In this document: positions 1 to 5,936 of the stretch, piece by piece | How the letters are laid out: each line of letters starts with the position of its first letter | Numbering within the stretch: the stretch's first letter is position 1 | Source: an uncultured Eubacterium sp. | GTDB taxonomy: Bacteria > Bacillota > Clostridia > Lachnospirales > Lachnospiraceae | Direction: 5' to 3' | DNA length: 10,842 nt | Assembly (NCBI GenBank): GCA_910579075.1 | Contig: CAJTSV010000048.1 | Location: 15,445-26,286, forward strand | Translations under genes and position numbers: made by a program | Notes under the pieces: generated by a model | Told to the model about the DNA's origin: nothing | What the model saw: the letters and a program-made list of their open reading frames with translations, nothing else | The model's database searches: none

Positions 1-1753
1 GCAGGGTATCGGAATCTGTCTGGCTGACCGAAAGCCCGATTGGCGCAGCCGGTGTCAGGTTCCCTTCCAGTATCACGCTTGCCTTGCTCAGTCCTTTGTA
101 AGAACCGCTTTTGTAAAGCGTCTTAATCCGGTAATAATACGTCCCGCCAGGCATTACGGCACGGTCTTCATATCCGACAAAGGTACCGCTCGGCCTTTCT
201 GCAATTTTTTTAAATCCCTTATCCGGGTACAGGCTGCGGTACACGCGGTACCCGGCTGCTCCGGCTGCCTTCTCCCATTCCAGCGACAGGCTGCGGTTGC
301 TGATATTTGTTTTTACAGAATTCAGCTTTGGTGCTTCTGCCTGCGGCTGGACCGATACAGATTCCGATAAATCACCTGTTTTTACAGTTCCGTCTGCCTG
401 CTTCGTATAAGTACAGACTTTATAATAAAATTTTTTGCCAGGCACAATCTTTTTATCCGTATATGCAAGCGTCGAAGAACTGGTAATCGTCTTGATTTTG
501 CGGTAAGTCCCGTTTTCTTTTACACTGCGGTAAATGTAATAGCCGGATGCCGAACTGTCCTGAGTCCAGGCCAGCTTTGCGGCATTGTATGCAGAAGCGC
601 TGGCGCTTTCAAACTGCACGCCCTTTGCCGTGCCTGGTTTTGACGGCTTTGGCTCTTTTGGCGAAATTTCAGCCGGGTCTGACAGTTCTGCTTTTGCCAC
701 AGTCCCGCCCACGCTGCGCACGGCACATACACAGTACGAGTAAGCTTCCCCGGCAGCAGCGGTTTTGTCTGTATAAGACAGCCCTTCCGTCTCTGCAAGC
801 AGCTCATAGTCTTTCTGTCCGGCAGCTTTCCGGTAAAGCTCATATTTTTCTGCCCCGTCCACCTGCTCCCATTCCAGGGAAACCGCATTCTGCGCAGATG
901 ATACATTCGTAAATTTCGTTTTATCCAGACACGGCTGCGCTGTCACCGAAGCATAATTTCCAGTTTTTCCAGTTCCATCCAGTGCACAGACGCGAAAAAT
1001 ATACGCTGTGCCTGTCAAAAGCGGGGTGCATTTGAACGTCACAACGCCTTTTGGAACGCTTCCTGCCACAACATACTCCGGCTGCTGCGTGACTGCCCTG
1101 CCGTCTGCGGCATCTGGGTCAGGCTCTGCATCCGGCACCCTGCCTGTGCCTTTTGCATCTGCTGCATCCGATTTGCCTGCCATATCCTGTGCAGTGCCTG
1201 CATGCGCCGCATCGGATGCATATTCAATCTGATACCCGGCTGCGCCATCCACTGCGCTCCAGGCAAGCGTTACTGTATTATAACCAAGAGCCTGCACCTG
1301 CAGCGTTTTCGGAGCTGGCAGCTGGCTGCTGGTTTTTGCGTGAATGCGTGCCTGAGTGGAATTTCCGGCTTCTTCCTGCGGGATATCCATATTTTCCTGG
1401 CTGTCTCCGGCTGCCGGAAGCTGCTGCAGGTCTCCGTTTTCCGGCTGCTGCGTGCTGCTTTCCGGTATCTGCCCGCTGCTTTCAGCTGCTGGAAGCTGCT
1501 GTGTACTATCTTGCGGTATCTGGCTGCTTTCTGCTGCCGGAAGCTGCTGCGTGCTGTTTTGCAGTATCCGGCTGCTTTCCGCTGCCGGAAGCTGCTGCGT
1601 GACTGCTTCCGGCGTTTTGGCCATGCTGTCCCGGGACAGGCCAGGTTCCTGCAGCAAAGCTGCTGCAGGAACCTGCTGTGCGGTTAACATTGCTATACTG
1701 ATGCATATGGCTGATATGGCAGCCCGTTTCTTCCTGTTAGAATGATATGACAT
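1..1753 (-). CDS. Secreted multi-fibronectin-type-III surface protein, 3' end beyond the window
   Basis: The frame is open from an ATG at 1753 to the window edge, giving 584 visible residues without a stop. A strong GGGAGGGAGAA ribosome site abuts the ATG. Residues 1-34 form a signal peptide: a basic RKKR segment, a hydrophobic stretch, then a VPAAA-like cleavage region. Residues about 52-119 are a Gln/Pro/Ala/Ser-rich linker made of tandem TQQLPAAESS units. Four FnIII-like domains follow (about 145-270, 272-361, 371-470 and 475-568), each with a V-LxW strand, a GYxIYR or KYELYR strand and a YYYKV or YSYCV strand; a fifth begins near 570. The first carries an insert rich in Asp, Ala and Gly. 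Family knowledge: such proteins are exported and often carry surface-anchoring or enzymatic C-termini, which cannot be seen here. The role is probably adhesion or scaffold; the exact function is unknown. Confidence 0.85.
   Translation of the reverse strand, partial: MSYHSNRKKRAAISAICISIAMLTAQQVPAAALLQEPGLSRDSMAKTPEAVTQQLPAAESSRILQNSTQQLPAAESSQIPQDSTQQLPAAESSGQIPESSTQQPENGDLQQLPAAGDSQENMDIPQEEAGNSTQARIHAKTSSQLPAPKTLQVQALGYNTVTLAWSAVDGAAGYQIEYASDAAHAGTAQDMAGKSDAADAKGTGRVPDAEPDPDAADGRAVTQQPEYVVAGSVPKGVVTFKCTPLLTGTAYIFRVCALDGTGKTGNYASVTAQPCLDKTKFTNVSSAQNAVSLEWEQVDGAEKYELYRKAAGQKDYELLAETEGLSYTDKTAAAGEAYSYCVCAVRSVGGTVAKAELSDPAEISPKEPKPSKPGTAKGVQFESASASAYNAAKLAWTQDSSASGYYIYRSVKENGTYRKIKTITSSSTLAYTDKKIVPGKKFYYKVCTYTKQADGTVKTGDLSESVSVQPQAEAPKLNSVKTNISNRSLSLEWEKAAGAAGYRVYRSLYPDKGFKKIAERPSGTFVGYEDRAVMPGGTYYYRIKTLYKSGSYKGLSKASVILEGNLTPAAPIGLSVSQTDSDTL
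1421..1600 (-). repeat. 48-bp tandem coding repeat (TQQLPAAESS units)
   Basis: Within the FnIII protein, units start at 1600, 1552 and 1504 on the minus strand. The first two are exactly 48 bp (16 residues) and the third is one codon longer. A degenerate fourth piece (LQQLPAAGDS) lies near 1400-1430. Units differ by both synonymous and replacement changes, so the array is not newly made. It encodes the low-complexity spacer between the signal peptide and the first FnIII domain. Confidence 0.85.
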
Positions 1754-1786
1754 TTCTCCCTCCCTGGCTGTTTTCTCCCTGTTCTT

Positions 1787-1824
1787 ACTTTCTTTTTACT
1801 TTCATTTAACTTTCATTTACTTTC
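1787..1824. promoter_or_regulatory. Four helically phased ACTTTC direct repeats
   Basis: ACTTTC occurs at 1787, 1798, 1809 and 1819 on the plus strand (GAAAGT on the minus strand), with spacings of 11, 11 and 10 bp, i.e. about one helical turn. The block lies 34-71 bp upstream of the FnIII gene start. The arrangement resembles a direct-repeat operator for a response regulator such as those of the PhoB/OmpR family. That is inference; a simple pyrimidine-rich leader is also possible. Confidence 0.4.
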
Positions 1825-1865
1825 TCAGTTTTTCATGCTTCTGCACAATGGCTTTCCGGCCGTTT

Positions 1866-2177
1866 TCAGTCCCTTGGGCATACGGACACACGCTTGATAT
1901 TGCAGTCCTGGATAATGCCCGGATTGCAGCTTACCATCCCTTTCAAAAAACAGAAGCCCTGTCCATTCTGGATTTTGTCTGCTGCTTTTCTCTTTTCCTG
2001 ATTTTTTCTTTTTTCCATCCATGCCGTTCTTAATCTGGCTCCGGCACCTTCCGGCTTTTTTTCCTGTGTTTTTTCCTGTTCTAACGGGCAGAAAACAGTC
2101 CTCTTGTTATTACAGTCCTGTATCGTTCCGGAATCACAGTCTACAATTCCTTTTAAGTAACAAAATTTATTCTGCAT
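1866..2177 (-). CDS. Small protein with two C-x7-C-x7-C-x7-C modules, unrecognised family
   Basis: The ORF encodes 103 residues. Residues 5-31 and 75-101 are two copies of one module, FCxLKGxVxC then xxGxIQDCNxKRxxxCP, with cysteines at 6, 14, 22, 30 and at 76, 84, 92, 100. The spacing is exactly seven residues every time. The copies share 17 of 27 residues, and 9 of those shared residues use different codons, which argues that the protein sequence is under selection. The linker (32-74) is Lys/Glu-rich. No signal peptide or membrane segment is seen. ATG 2177 lies 29 nt after the degV stop; the ribosome site (AAGGCGG, about 10 nt upstream) is weak, so translation may be coupled to degV. The family is not recognised; metal binding is a guess from the cysteines. 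Confidence 0.55.
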   Translation of the reverse strand: MQNKFCYLKGIVDCDSGTIQDCNNKRTVFCPLEQEKTQEKKPEGAGARLRTAWMEKRKNQEKRKAADKIQNGQGFCFLKGMVSCNPGIIQDCNIKRVSVCPRD

Positions 2178-2206
2178 ATAATTCAGTCCGCCTTTTCTTC
2201 TGCTGC

Positions 2207-3085
2207 TTATGAAAACAGAATCTGTCTGTCCATTTTTCGAATCAGTGCCAGCCCGTATGTACCATAACCAAGATGTGAAGCAATGCTCAGGGGAATCGAC
2301 GACATGCTGCAAAATACTCCAAAATAGTCTTCAAAGCTGTCCCGCAGCTTTCTGGCCTCCTCTGCCGGCATGCTGGCAGCTGACGCAAGATGAAATTCTC
2401 CTATCCCTTTTGCGTGAAACCGCTCTGTAATATCACGCTGCACTGCCTGCATCATTTTTCTGCGGACCGCTTTATCCCCGCGTATCTTTTCCGCCACCTC
2501 GATTTTGTCCCCCTGCAGGAACAGCAGCGGCTTAATATTCAAAACATTTCCAATCATTGCAGAGCCGGCGGAAATCCGTCCCCCCTGCTTTAAATATTTC
2601 AGGTTATCCACGGTCAGGTATATGATGCATTCATCCTTGACAAATTGCAGCCTGTTTCGGATTTCAAGCGCGCCAAGCCCTTTCAGCGCCATTCTGCGGG
2701 CTTCCAGCACGGCATATTTCTGTGTCACCGAAACCCGCCCAAGGTCTGCAACCGTCACTTTTCCCTCATACTGCTGTGCCAGCGCCATTGCGGTGTCACA
2801 TGAGCTGCTCAGGCCGCTTGACATCGGGATATACAGCAGCTCCTCATACTGTTCGAGCACCTTTTCCCAAAGCTGCGTCACATCGCCCGGATTTGGCTGT
2901 GAGGTATAAATTACGCTGCCACCCTTCTGTTTTTTATAAAATTCATCGTGCGTAATCGTCCGGCCTTCCAGATATAACTCATCGTCTATATAAAAAGGCA
3001 TTGGCAGTACAAACACGCCATATTTGTCCGCTTTTTCCTGTGAAATGCCGGAATTGCTGTCTGTTACGATTGCTGTTTTCTCCAT
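2207..3085 (-). CDS. DegV family (FakB-type) fatty-acid-binding protein
   Basis: The protein has 292 residues, close to the usual 280-290. DegV features appear in order: N-terminal IVTDSNSGI (6-14), TSQPNPGD (61-68, fatty-acid carboxylate-binding Thr/Ser region), IPMSSGLSSS (86-95), DNLKYLKQGGRIS (near 160-172) and a C-terminal SHLGYGTYGLALI. Known for the family: FakB proteins bind a fatty acid in the cytoplasm and present it to the kinase FakA, which makes acyl-phosphate for phospholipid synthesis. No FakA gene is in the window. AGGAG lies 11 nt before ATG 3085. The segment VADLGRVSVTQ replaces the more common D-S-x-x-x-S-x-G pattern, so ligand preference may differ. The small Cys-module gene follows 29 nt after the stop. 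Confidence 0.9.
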   Translation of the reverse strand: MEKTAIVTDSNSGISQEKADKYGVFVLPMPFYIDDELYLEGRTITHDEFYKKQKGGSVIYTSQPNPGDVTQLWEKVLEQYEELLYIPMSSGLSSSCDTAMALAQQYEGKVTVADLGRVSVTQKYAVLEARRMALKGLGALEIRNRLQFVKDECIIYLTVDNLKYLKQGGRISAGSAMIGNVLNIKPLLFLQGDKIEVAEKIRGDKAVRRKMMQAVQRDITERFHAKGIGEFHLASAASMPAEEARKLRDSFEDYFGVFCSMSSIPLSIASHLGYGTYGLALIRKMDRQILFS

Positions 3086-3167
3086 GCAGTCTTCTACTCC
3101 TTTTCCCTGATAATTCTCTTTTTCTGAAATTCTGCCTGTTCATACCTGTTTCCCTTTTCTGACTCCT

Positions 3168-3196
3168 ATTATTGCAAATTTTACGGTATACCGCAA
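3168..3196 (-). promoter_or_regulatory. Candidate degV promoter with palindrome in the spacer
   Basis: Minus strand: -35 TTGCGG (3191-3196), 17-bp spacer, -10 AATAAT (3168-3173). A perfect 10-bp palindrome CGGTATACCG (3184-3193) overlaps the -35 and spacer, as an operator would. The -10 matches consensus at 5 of 6 bases and the -35 at 3 of 6. Confidence 0.5.
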
Positions 3197-3235
3197 GCAG
3201 TTTTAAAAAGAATCGTGAGGAAATATGTGCCATGC

Positions 3236-3388
3236 TGTTACTGTTCACTCTGTGACCAGTAACCTTCACAAATCCATCTTAAATTCGCTTCACGAATGGG
3301 ATTTGCTCACTTCGGAATCACTTTCTTACGGACTTTGCAGTAAATGCCCCTGGGGCAGACCCTGCAAAGTCCTGTGTGAACAGTAACA
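3236..3388. mobile_element. MITE-like element with 13-bp TIRs and flanking CCATGC duplication
   Basis: TGTTACTGTTCAC (3236-3248) and its exact reverse complement GTGAACAGTAACA (3376-3388) bound 153 bp. CCATGC abuts both outer ends (3230-3235 and 3389-3394); the match extends to CCATGCTG if two TIR bases are counted. This is the arrangement expected of a transposed element with a 6- to 8-bp target duplication. The interior encodes nothing convincing but is highly foldable: an 11-bp stem GGACTTTGCAG/CTGCAAAGTCC (about 3330-3372) encloses TGCCCC/TGGGGCA, and ATTCG-CTTCA-CGAAT lies within a CAAATCC/GGATTTG stem (about 3268-3305). It would be mobilised by a transposase elsewhere. No family is assigned. 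Confidence 0.6.
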
Positions 3389-3406
3389 CCATGCTGCCCG
3401 CAGCAG

Positions 3407-3447
3407 AAAAAAGCACAGCCGGAAACCTGTTTTCCAGATTCCCGGCT
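3407..3447 (-). terminator. Intrinsic terminator of the DUF1801-hicA-hicB unit
   Basis: On the minus strand AGCCGGGAATCTG pairs with CAGGTTTCCGGCT over 13 positions (two G-U wobbles) around a GAAAA loop, followed by GTGC and a run of six T (3407-3412). It begins about 30 nt after the hicB stop. Confidence 0.85.
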
Positions 3448-3475
3448 TATAAGTCCCTGCGATGCACTGCATCTG

Positions 3476-3808
3476 TCATCCCACCATATTTCCAATAGCT
3501 TCCTCAACAGCAGCATTCAGGCTTTTCCCATGTTCCATTGCATATACGGCAATATTCCGGTGCAGTTCCGGACTGATTCTGACATGAAATGTCCCTTCAT
3601 AAGGCTGTTCAGGCTCTGCATTGCGTTCCCTGCAATCAGCCAGATACTCATCAGTCACATTTTTGAAGCCCTGTTCTAATTCGTACACGGAGTCCCCTTC
3701 ATAAGATAACAGAGACTTTATCCCAATGACTTTTCCATATAAACAGCTGTCTTCCTTAGAATATTCCATCGTTCCATTATAATCCTTATAAGACAATAAA
3801 CTGCTCAT
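3476..3808 (-). CDS. hicB: HicB-type antitoxin with C-terminal ribbon-helix-helix domain
   Basis: The protein has 110 residues. Residues 1-56 (YKDYNGTMEYSKEDSCLYGKV, then a GDSVYELEQGF helix) match the partial RNase-H-like HicB fold that covers the toxin. Residues about 73-108 (TFHVRISPELHRNIAVYA and SLNAAVEEAI) form a ribbon-helix-helix DNA-binding domain. Family knowledge: HicB neutralises HicA and represses its own operon. ATG 3808 overlaps the hicA stop by ATGA, so translation should be coupled; no separate ribosome site is obvious. A strong terminator follows. Confidence 0.9.
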   Translation of the reverse strand: MSSLLSYKDYNGTMEYSKEDSCLYGKVIGIKSLLSYEGDSVYELEQGFKNVTDEYLADCRERNAEPEQPYEGTFHVRISPELHRNIAVYAMEHGKSLNAAVEEAIGNMVG

Positions 3809-4038
3809 AATAAACCATCCTTTCCCAATTTATCGATAACCTGAACCAGCATATATCGTTTTAAAATTCCATCTGGATGTGGCTTATGAAAATTTATTAC
3901 TTCACTGCTCCCGTTTTTTATAAATTTGACTCCTGAACCAGTTCCGCCCTGCTTTAACTCATATCCAAAATATAGCAGCAGAGATTTCAATTCATCAAAT
4001 GTAGTTTCCTGTTTATTCCTTCCCGCAATACTGCGCAA
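3805..4038 (-). CDS. hicA: HicA-like mRNA interferase toxin
   Basis: The ORF encodes 77 residues: TFDELKSLLLYFGYELKQGG (13-32), GTGSGVKFI, then a V-I-N-FHKPHPDGILKRY segment (48-62) and a C-terminal helix. This is the HicA double-stranded-RNA-binding-like fold; HicA toxins cleave mRNA and are blocked by HicB. The classical GSHH catalytic motif reads GSGVK here, so the catalytic histidine is probably in FHKPHP (His51 or His54), as I recall for some clostridial relatives. The start is uncertain: the frame begins with TTG at 4038, 26 nt inside the DUF1801 gene, with GGGAG only about 2 nt away, and no ATG or GTG gives a full-length domain. Coupled re-initiation is likely. The segment is visibly more AT-rich than its neighbours, consistent with horizontal acquisition. 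Confidence 0.85.
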   Translation of the reverse strand: MRSIAGRNKQETTFDELKSLLLYFGYELKQGGTGSGVKFIKNGSSEVINFHKPHPDGILKRYMLVQVIDKLGKDGLL

Positions 4039-4336
4039 TCTCCCGAATCAGTTCCAGCGGAACATTTCCATATGGAAACTGGATGGCACCTTTGCTGTAT
4101 TTATAGCCGCGCTCTTTCAGCACCGGCGCAAAATGCTCTACGGCTTCCGGCCCCGGGTACAGTCCCAGGTGCTTTTTGTGTGCTGCAAAATGAATCAGAT
4201 TATGCCCTTTCCAGAAGGTCGGCATCTGCCAGCTCATCCGCTCCTGTGCGTCAGGCAGTTCTTCCCGTATAATCCCGCGCACCTGATGCAGCAGCGGCTG
4301 AATGGAACTGTCCTGATTTAAAATATATTCGTCCAT
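4013..4336 (-). CDS. DUF1801 (YdhG-like) protein
   Basis: The protein has 107 residues, with the family features PDAQERMSWQMPTFW (28-42), NLIHFAAHKKHLGLYPGPEA (45-64) and SKGAIQFPYG followed by a closing LIREIAQYC helix. DUF1801 proteins are small cytosolic proteins; Bacillus YdhG is described as frataxin-like (iron delivery), but many members have no known role, so no iron function is claimed. ATG 4336 is preceded by GGGAAGGGGTAAC, a good ribosome site. It is the first gene of a unit with hicA and hicB, and its 3' end overlaps the hicA start, so it shares their transcript. Confidence 0.85.
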   Translation of the reverse strand: MDEYILNQDSSIQPLLHQVRGIIREELPDAQERMSWQMPTFWKGHNLIHFAAHKKHLGLYPGPEAVEHFAPVLKERGYKYSKGAIQFPYGNVPLELIREIAQYCGKE

Positions 4337-4416
4337 GTTACCCCTTCCCTTCTCCCGTCCGGATGCCTGTCTCCGAAAATATCCGGCCCAGCCAGTAAAT
4401 CTTTTTCCTGATTTAT

Positions 4417-4445
4417 ATGATAATCACGATATCCTATTCTGTCAA
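4417..4445 (-). promoter_or_regulatory. Sigma-70-type promoter for DUF1801-hicA-hicB
   Basis: Minus strand: TTGACA (4440-4445, perfect -35), 17-bp spacer, TATCAT (4417-4422, 5 of 6). It lies about 80 nt upstream of ATG 4336 and just after the stop of the gene at 4458, with no terminator seen between them. It is the best promoter in the window, as expected for a HicB-autoregulated toxin-antitoxin unit. Confidence 0.75.
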
Positions 4446-4457
4446 TTGCTTTTGCAT

Positions 4458-5732
4458 TTATGCACCATTGCCAGTCCGGGCTGCCGGAAGCTTCCCGGTA
4501 CGAACCGGGCTGCTCCATGCCGAATAAATATTCCTGCTTTTCCCGCCGGATGCAGCGGATTTGTATGCCCGCACCCGCACATAATAGGTTCTGCCTTCTT
4601 TTAAATTCCGCACTGTTTTGCGCGTAACGGAAGGTTTTTTCACAAATGCACTGTGTGTACTGCTGCCCTGAAATCCTGCATCCATGGAATACTGCACCTG
4701 GTAGCCGTCCGCCTGTGCTGTTTTTTTCCATGCTGCCGTAAATGCTCCTGCCGCCGGCACTGCTTTCTTCAGAACCGGCTTTGCCGGACGTATCGTAAAA
4801 TCCAGCTCCACCGTGCCGCAGGACTGGTATGCACCACGGAAAACAACCCGTGCAGACGCGGTTCCGGCTTTTTTGTTCTTCCGGTATGTCACTTTGTAGT
4901 ACTTTGAAGCAATGCGCCTGCCCGCTGCATCTGTGGCAATGACGGAAGGCTTTTTCGCGTGTCCGGTGTATGTAAAAACCGTTTTGGAAAGCTTTATTGT
5001 CTTTATATTCCTCTCCTCGTCCCCGTCTGCACTTTCAGAAGCGCCTGCACTGCCTAATTCGGTTTCGTTTTCCGTAATCTCCGTCCCGGAAACATCCCCG
5101 CTGCCGTCCGGTTCCAGGCCGCTGCCCGCTGCATCCGCACCGCTGTCCGGCTTCTGCCAGCCTTCTGCTGGCTGTGCGGTCAGGATGACAGCATAGCGCG
5201 AACCGTGCGTAAAGGCAAGGTGCACAGTCCCGTCCTGTGCAATCTGTCCCGCTCCCTCAAATTCCAGCGTGCCTTCTGTCTGGTCATACAAATACAGATT
5301 TGCATACAGCCCGGCATATTTCGCTTTTCCTGGCATGCTGCTTCCATATCCGGCTGTACCTGGCGCCGTTCCGCTGCCCGCTGCACCGCCTGTCCCTGCA
5401 TCTGCCACAGCCCAGCTGACATTTCCGGTCTGCATGACAAGCACGGCTTCCGGCCCGAATGCGCCTTCCTGGGCAAGCCGCAGCTGTGCGCATGGATTTT
5501 TCCTGGCTTTTTCACGCAGCAGTTCTTCCGGTACCGTTCCCGGCCCGCGCCGGATGGCAAAATCCATATCTGTCAGCATTCCGGCCGGAGCGCCCTTTCC
5601 GCTGATGCTCCACGAAAATGCACTGCCCATGTCCAGAACAGCTGTCTGGCTGCGGTCACGCAGGATTTCCGCCATTTTTCCCGGCATGGCAGAAGTCCCG
5701 TTCATATTGAAGCGCAAAAAGTCAACTGACAC
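4458..5732 (-). CDS. Surface-protein-like ORF with Ig-like and FnIII domains, probably 5'-truncated
   Basis: The ORF has 424 residues if read from GTG 5732. Residues 1-185 resemble the non-repeat domain of Lachnospiraceae surface proteins (TAVLDMGSAFSWSISGKG near 30-47, KYAGLYANLYLYDQTEG, THGSRYAVIL). Residues 190-242 are an acidic, Gly/Ser-rich linker, 245-312 an Ig-like bacterial repeat (FTYTGHAKKPSV, YYKVTYRKNKKAGTA) and 315-412 an FnIII domain. There is no signal peptide, although such proteins are normally exported. A TGA lies two codons upstream of the GTG, no good ribosome site precedes it or the in-frame ATG at 5705, and the protein begins abruptly within an apparent domain. I read it as a fragment that has lost its 5' end. 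A sequencing frameshift or a genuine short cytosolic protein is less likely. Confidence 0.65.
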   Translation of the reverse strand: MSVDFLRFNMNGTSAMPGKMAEILRDRSQTAVLDMGSAFSWSISGKGAPAGMLTDMDFAIRRGPGTVPEELLREKARKNPCAQLRLAQEGAFGPEAVLVMQTGNVSWAVADAGTGGAAGSGTAPGTAGYGSSMPGKAKYAGLYANLYLYDQTEGTLEFEGAGQIAQDGTVHLAFTHGSRYAVILTAQPAEGWQKPDSGADAAGSGLEPDGSGDVSGTEITENETELGSAGASESADGDEERNIKTIKLSKTVFTYTGHAKKPSVIATDAAGRRIASKYYKVTYRKNKKAGTASARVVFRGAYQSCGTVELDFTIRPAKPVLKKAVPAAGAFTAAWKKTAQADGYQVQYSMDAGFQGSSTHSAFVKKPSVTRKTVRNLKEGRTYYVRVRAYKSAASGGKSRNIYSAWSSPVRTGKLPAARTGNGA

Positions 5733-5773
5733 ATTCCGTCAGGCAGATTTTTATTCCATTTTAAAATATTTCG

Positions 5774-5782
5774 TGTTATACT
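5774..5782 (+). promoter_or_regulatory. Extended -10 promoter for the putP-like gene
   Basis: TGTTATACT gives TG-N-TATACT, an extended -10 element (TATACT at 5777-5782). No good -35 lies 16-18 bp upstream, which the TG extension can offset. This would give a leader of about 145 nt before ATG 5937. Confidence 0.45.
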
Positions 5783-5823
5783 ATACCAGTCGCGTCTATT
5801 TAACAATGCACCAGACGAAAGCG

Positions 5824-5884
5824 TGGCACAGGCAGAATGCTTTGTGCCAGTTCCTGCCTGCAGCCGCCTGGCCATCGGCGCTGC
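5824..5884 (+). promoter_or_regulatory. Structured leader of the putP-like gene
   Basis: TGGCACA (5824-5830) pairs with TGTGCCA (5843-5849). CAGGCAG (5829-5835), lying largely in its loop, can pair with CTGCCTG (5854-5860), so an H-type pseudoknot or two alternative hairpins are possible. GCAGCCGCC (5860-5868) pairs with GGCGCTGC (5877-5884) with one bulge. This matches no riboswitch class I recognise, and function is not shown. Confidence 0.35.
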
Positions 5885-5936
5885 AAACATGGAGCGGTGC
5901 AAAAACACGCCTTTACGGCAGATAGGAGTTTTACTT

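Noticed and set aside
1421..1600. CRISPR-like array
   Set aside because: The repeats are contiguous, in frame within a protein and without unique spacers.
1153..1745. Three overlapping open frames on the plus strand
   Set aside because: They arise because the 48-bp repeats opposite the FnIII gene lack stops; the products are Cys/Leu/Ala-rich and repetitive.
2178..2312. An upstream start for the small cysteine-module protein, within degV
   Set aside because: The extra residues are the out-of-frame 3' end of degV; the repeated module begins only after ATG 2177.
2979..3269. A 96-residue minus-strand frame overlapping the degV start
   Set aside because: It overlaps degV in another frame and covers its promoter; the Arg/Asn-rich product has no recognisable feature.
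3307..3516. A 69-residue minus-strand frame
   Set aside because: It lies across the MITE-like element and the hicB terminator and has no family features.
5269..5925. A 218-residue plus-strand frame
   Set aside because: It runs antisense to the surface ORF and into the putP leader, with no start context or family features.
5823..5936. GTG start extending the PutP-like protein by 38 residues
   Set aside because: The added residues are unlike any PutP N-terminus and overlap the foldable leader, while ATG 5937 has a good ribosome site.
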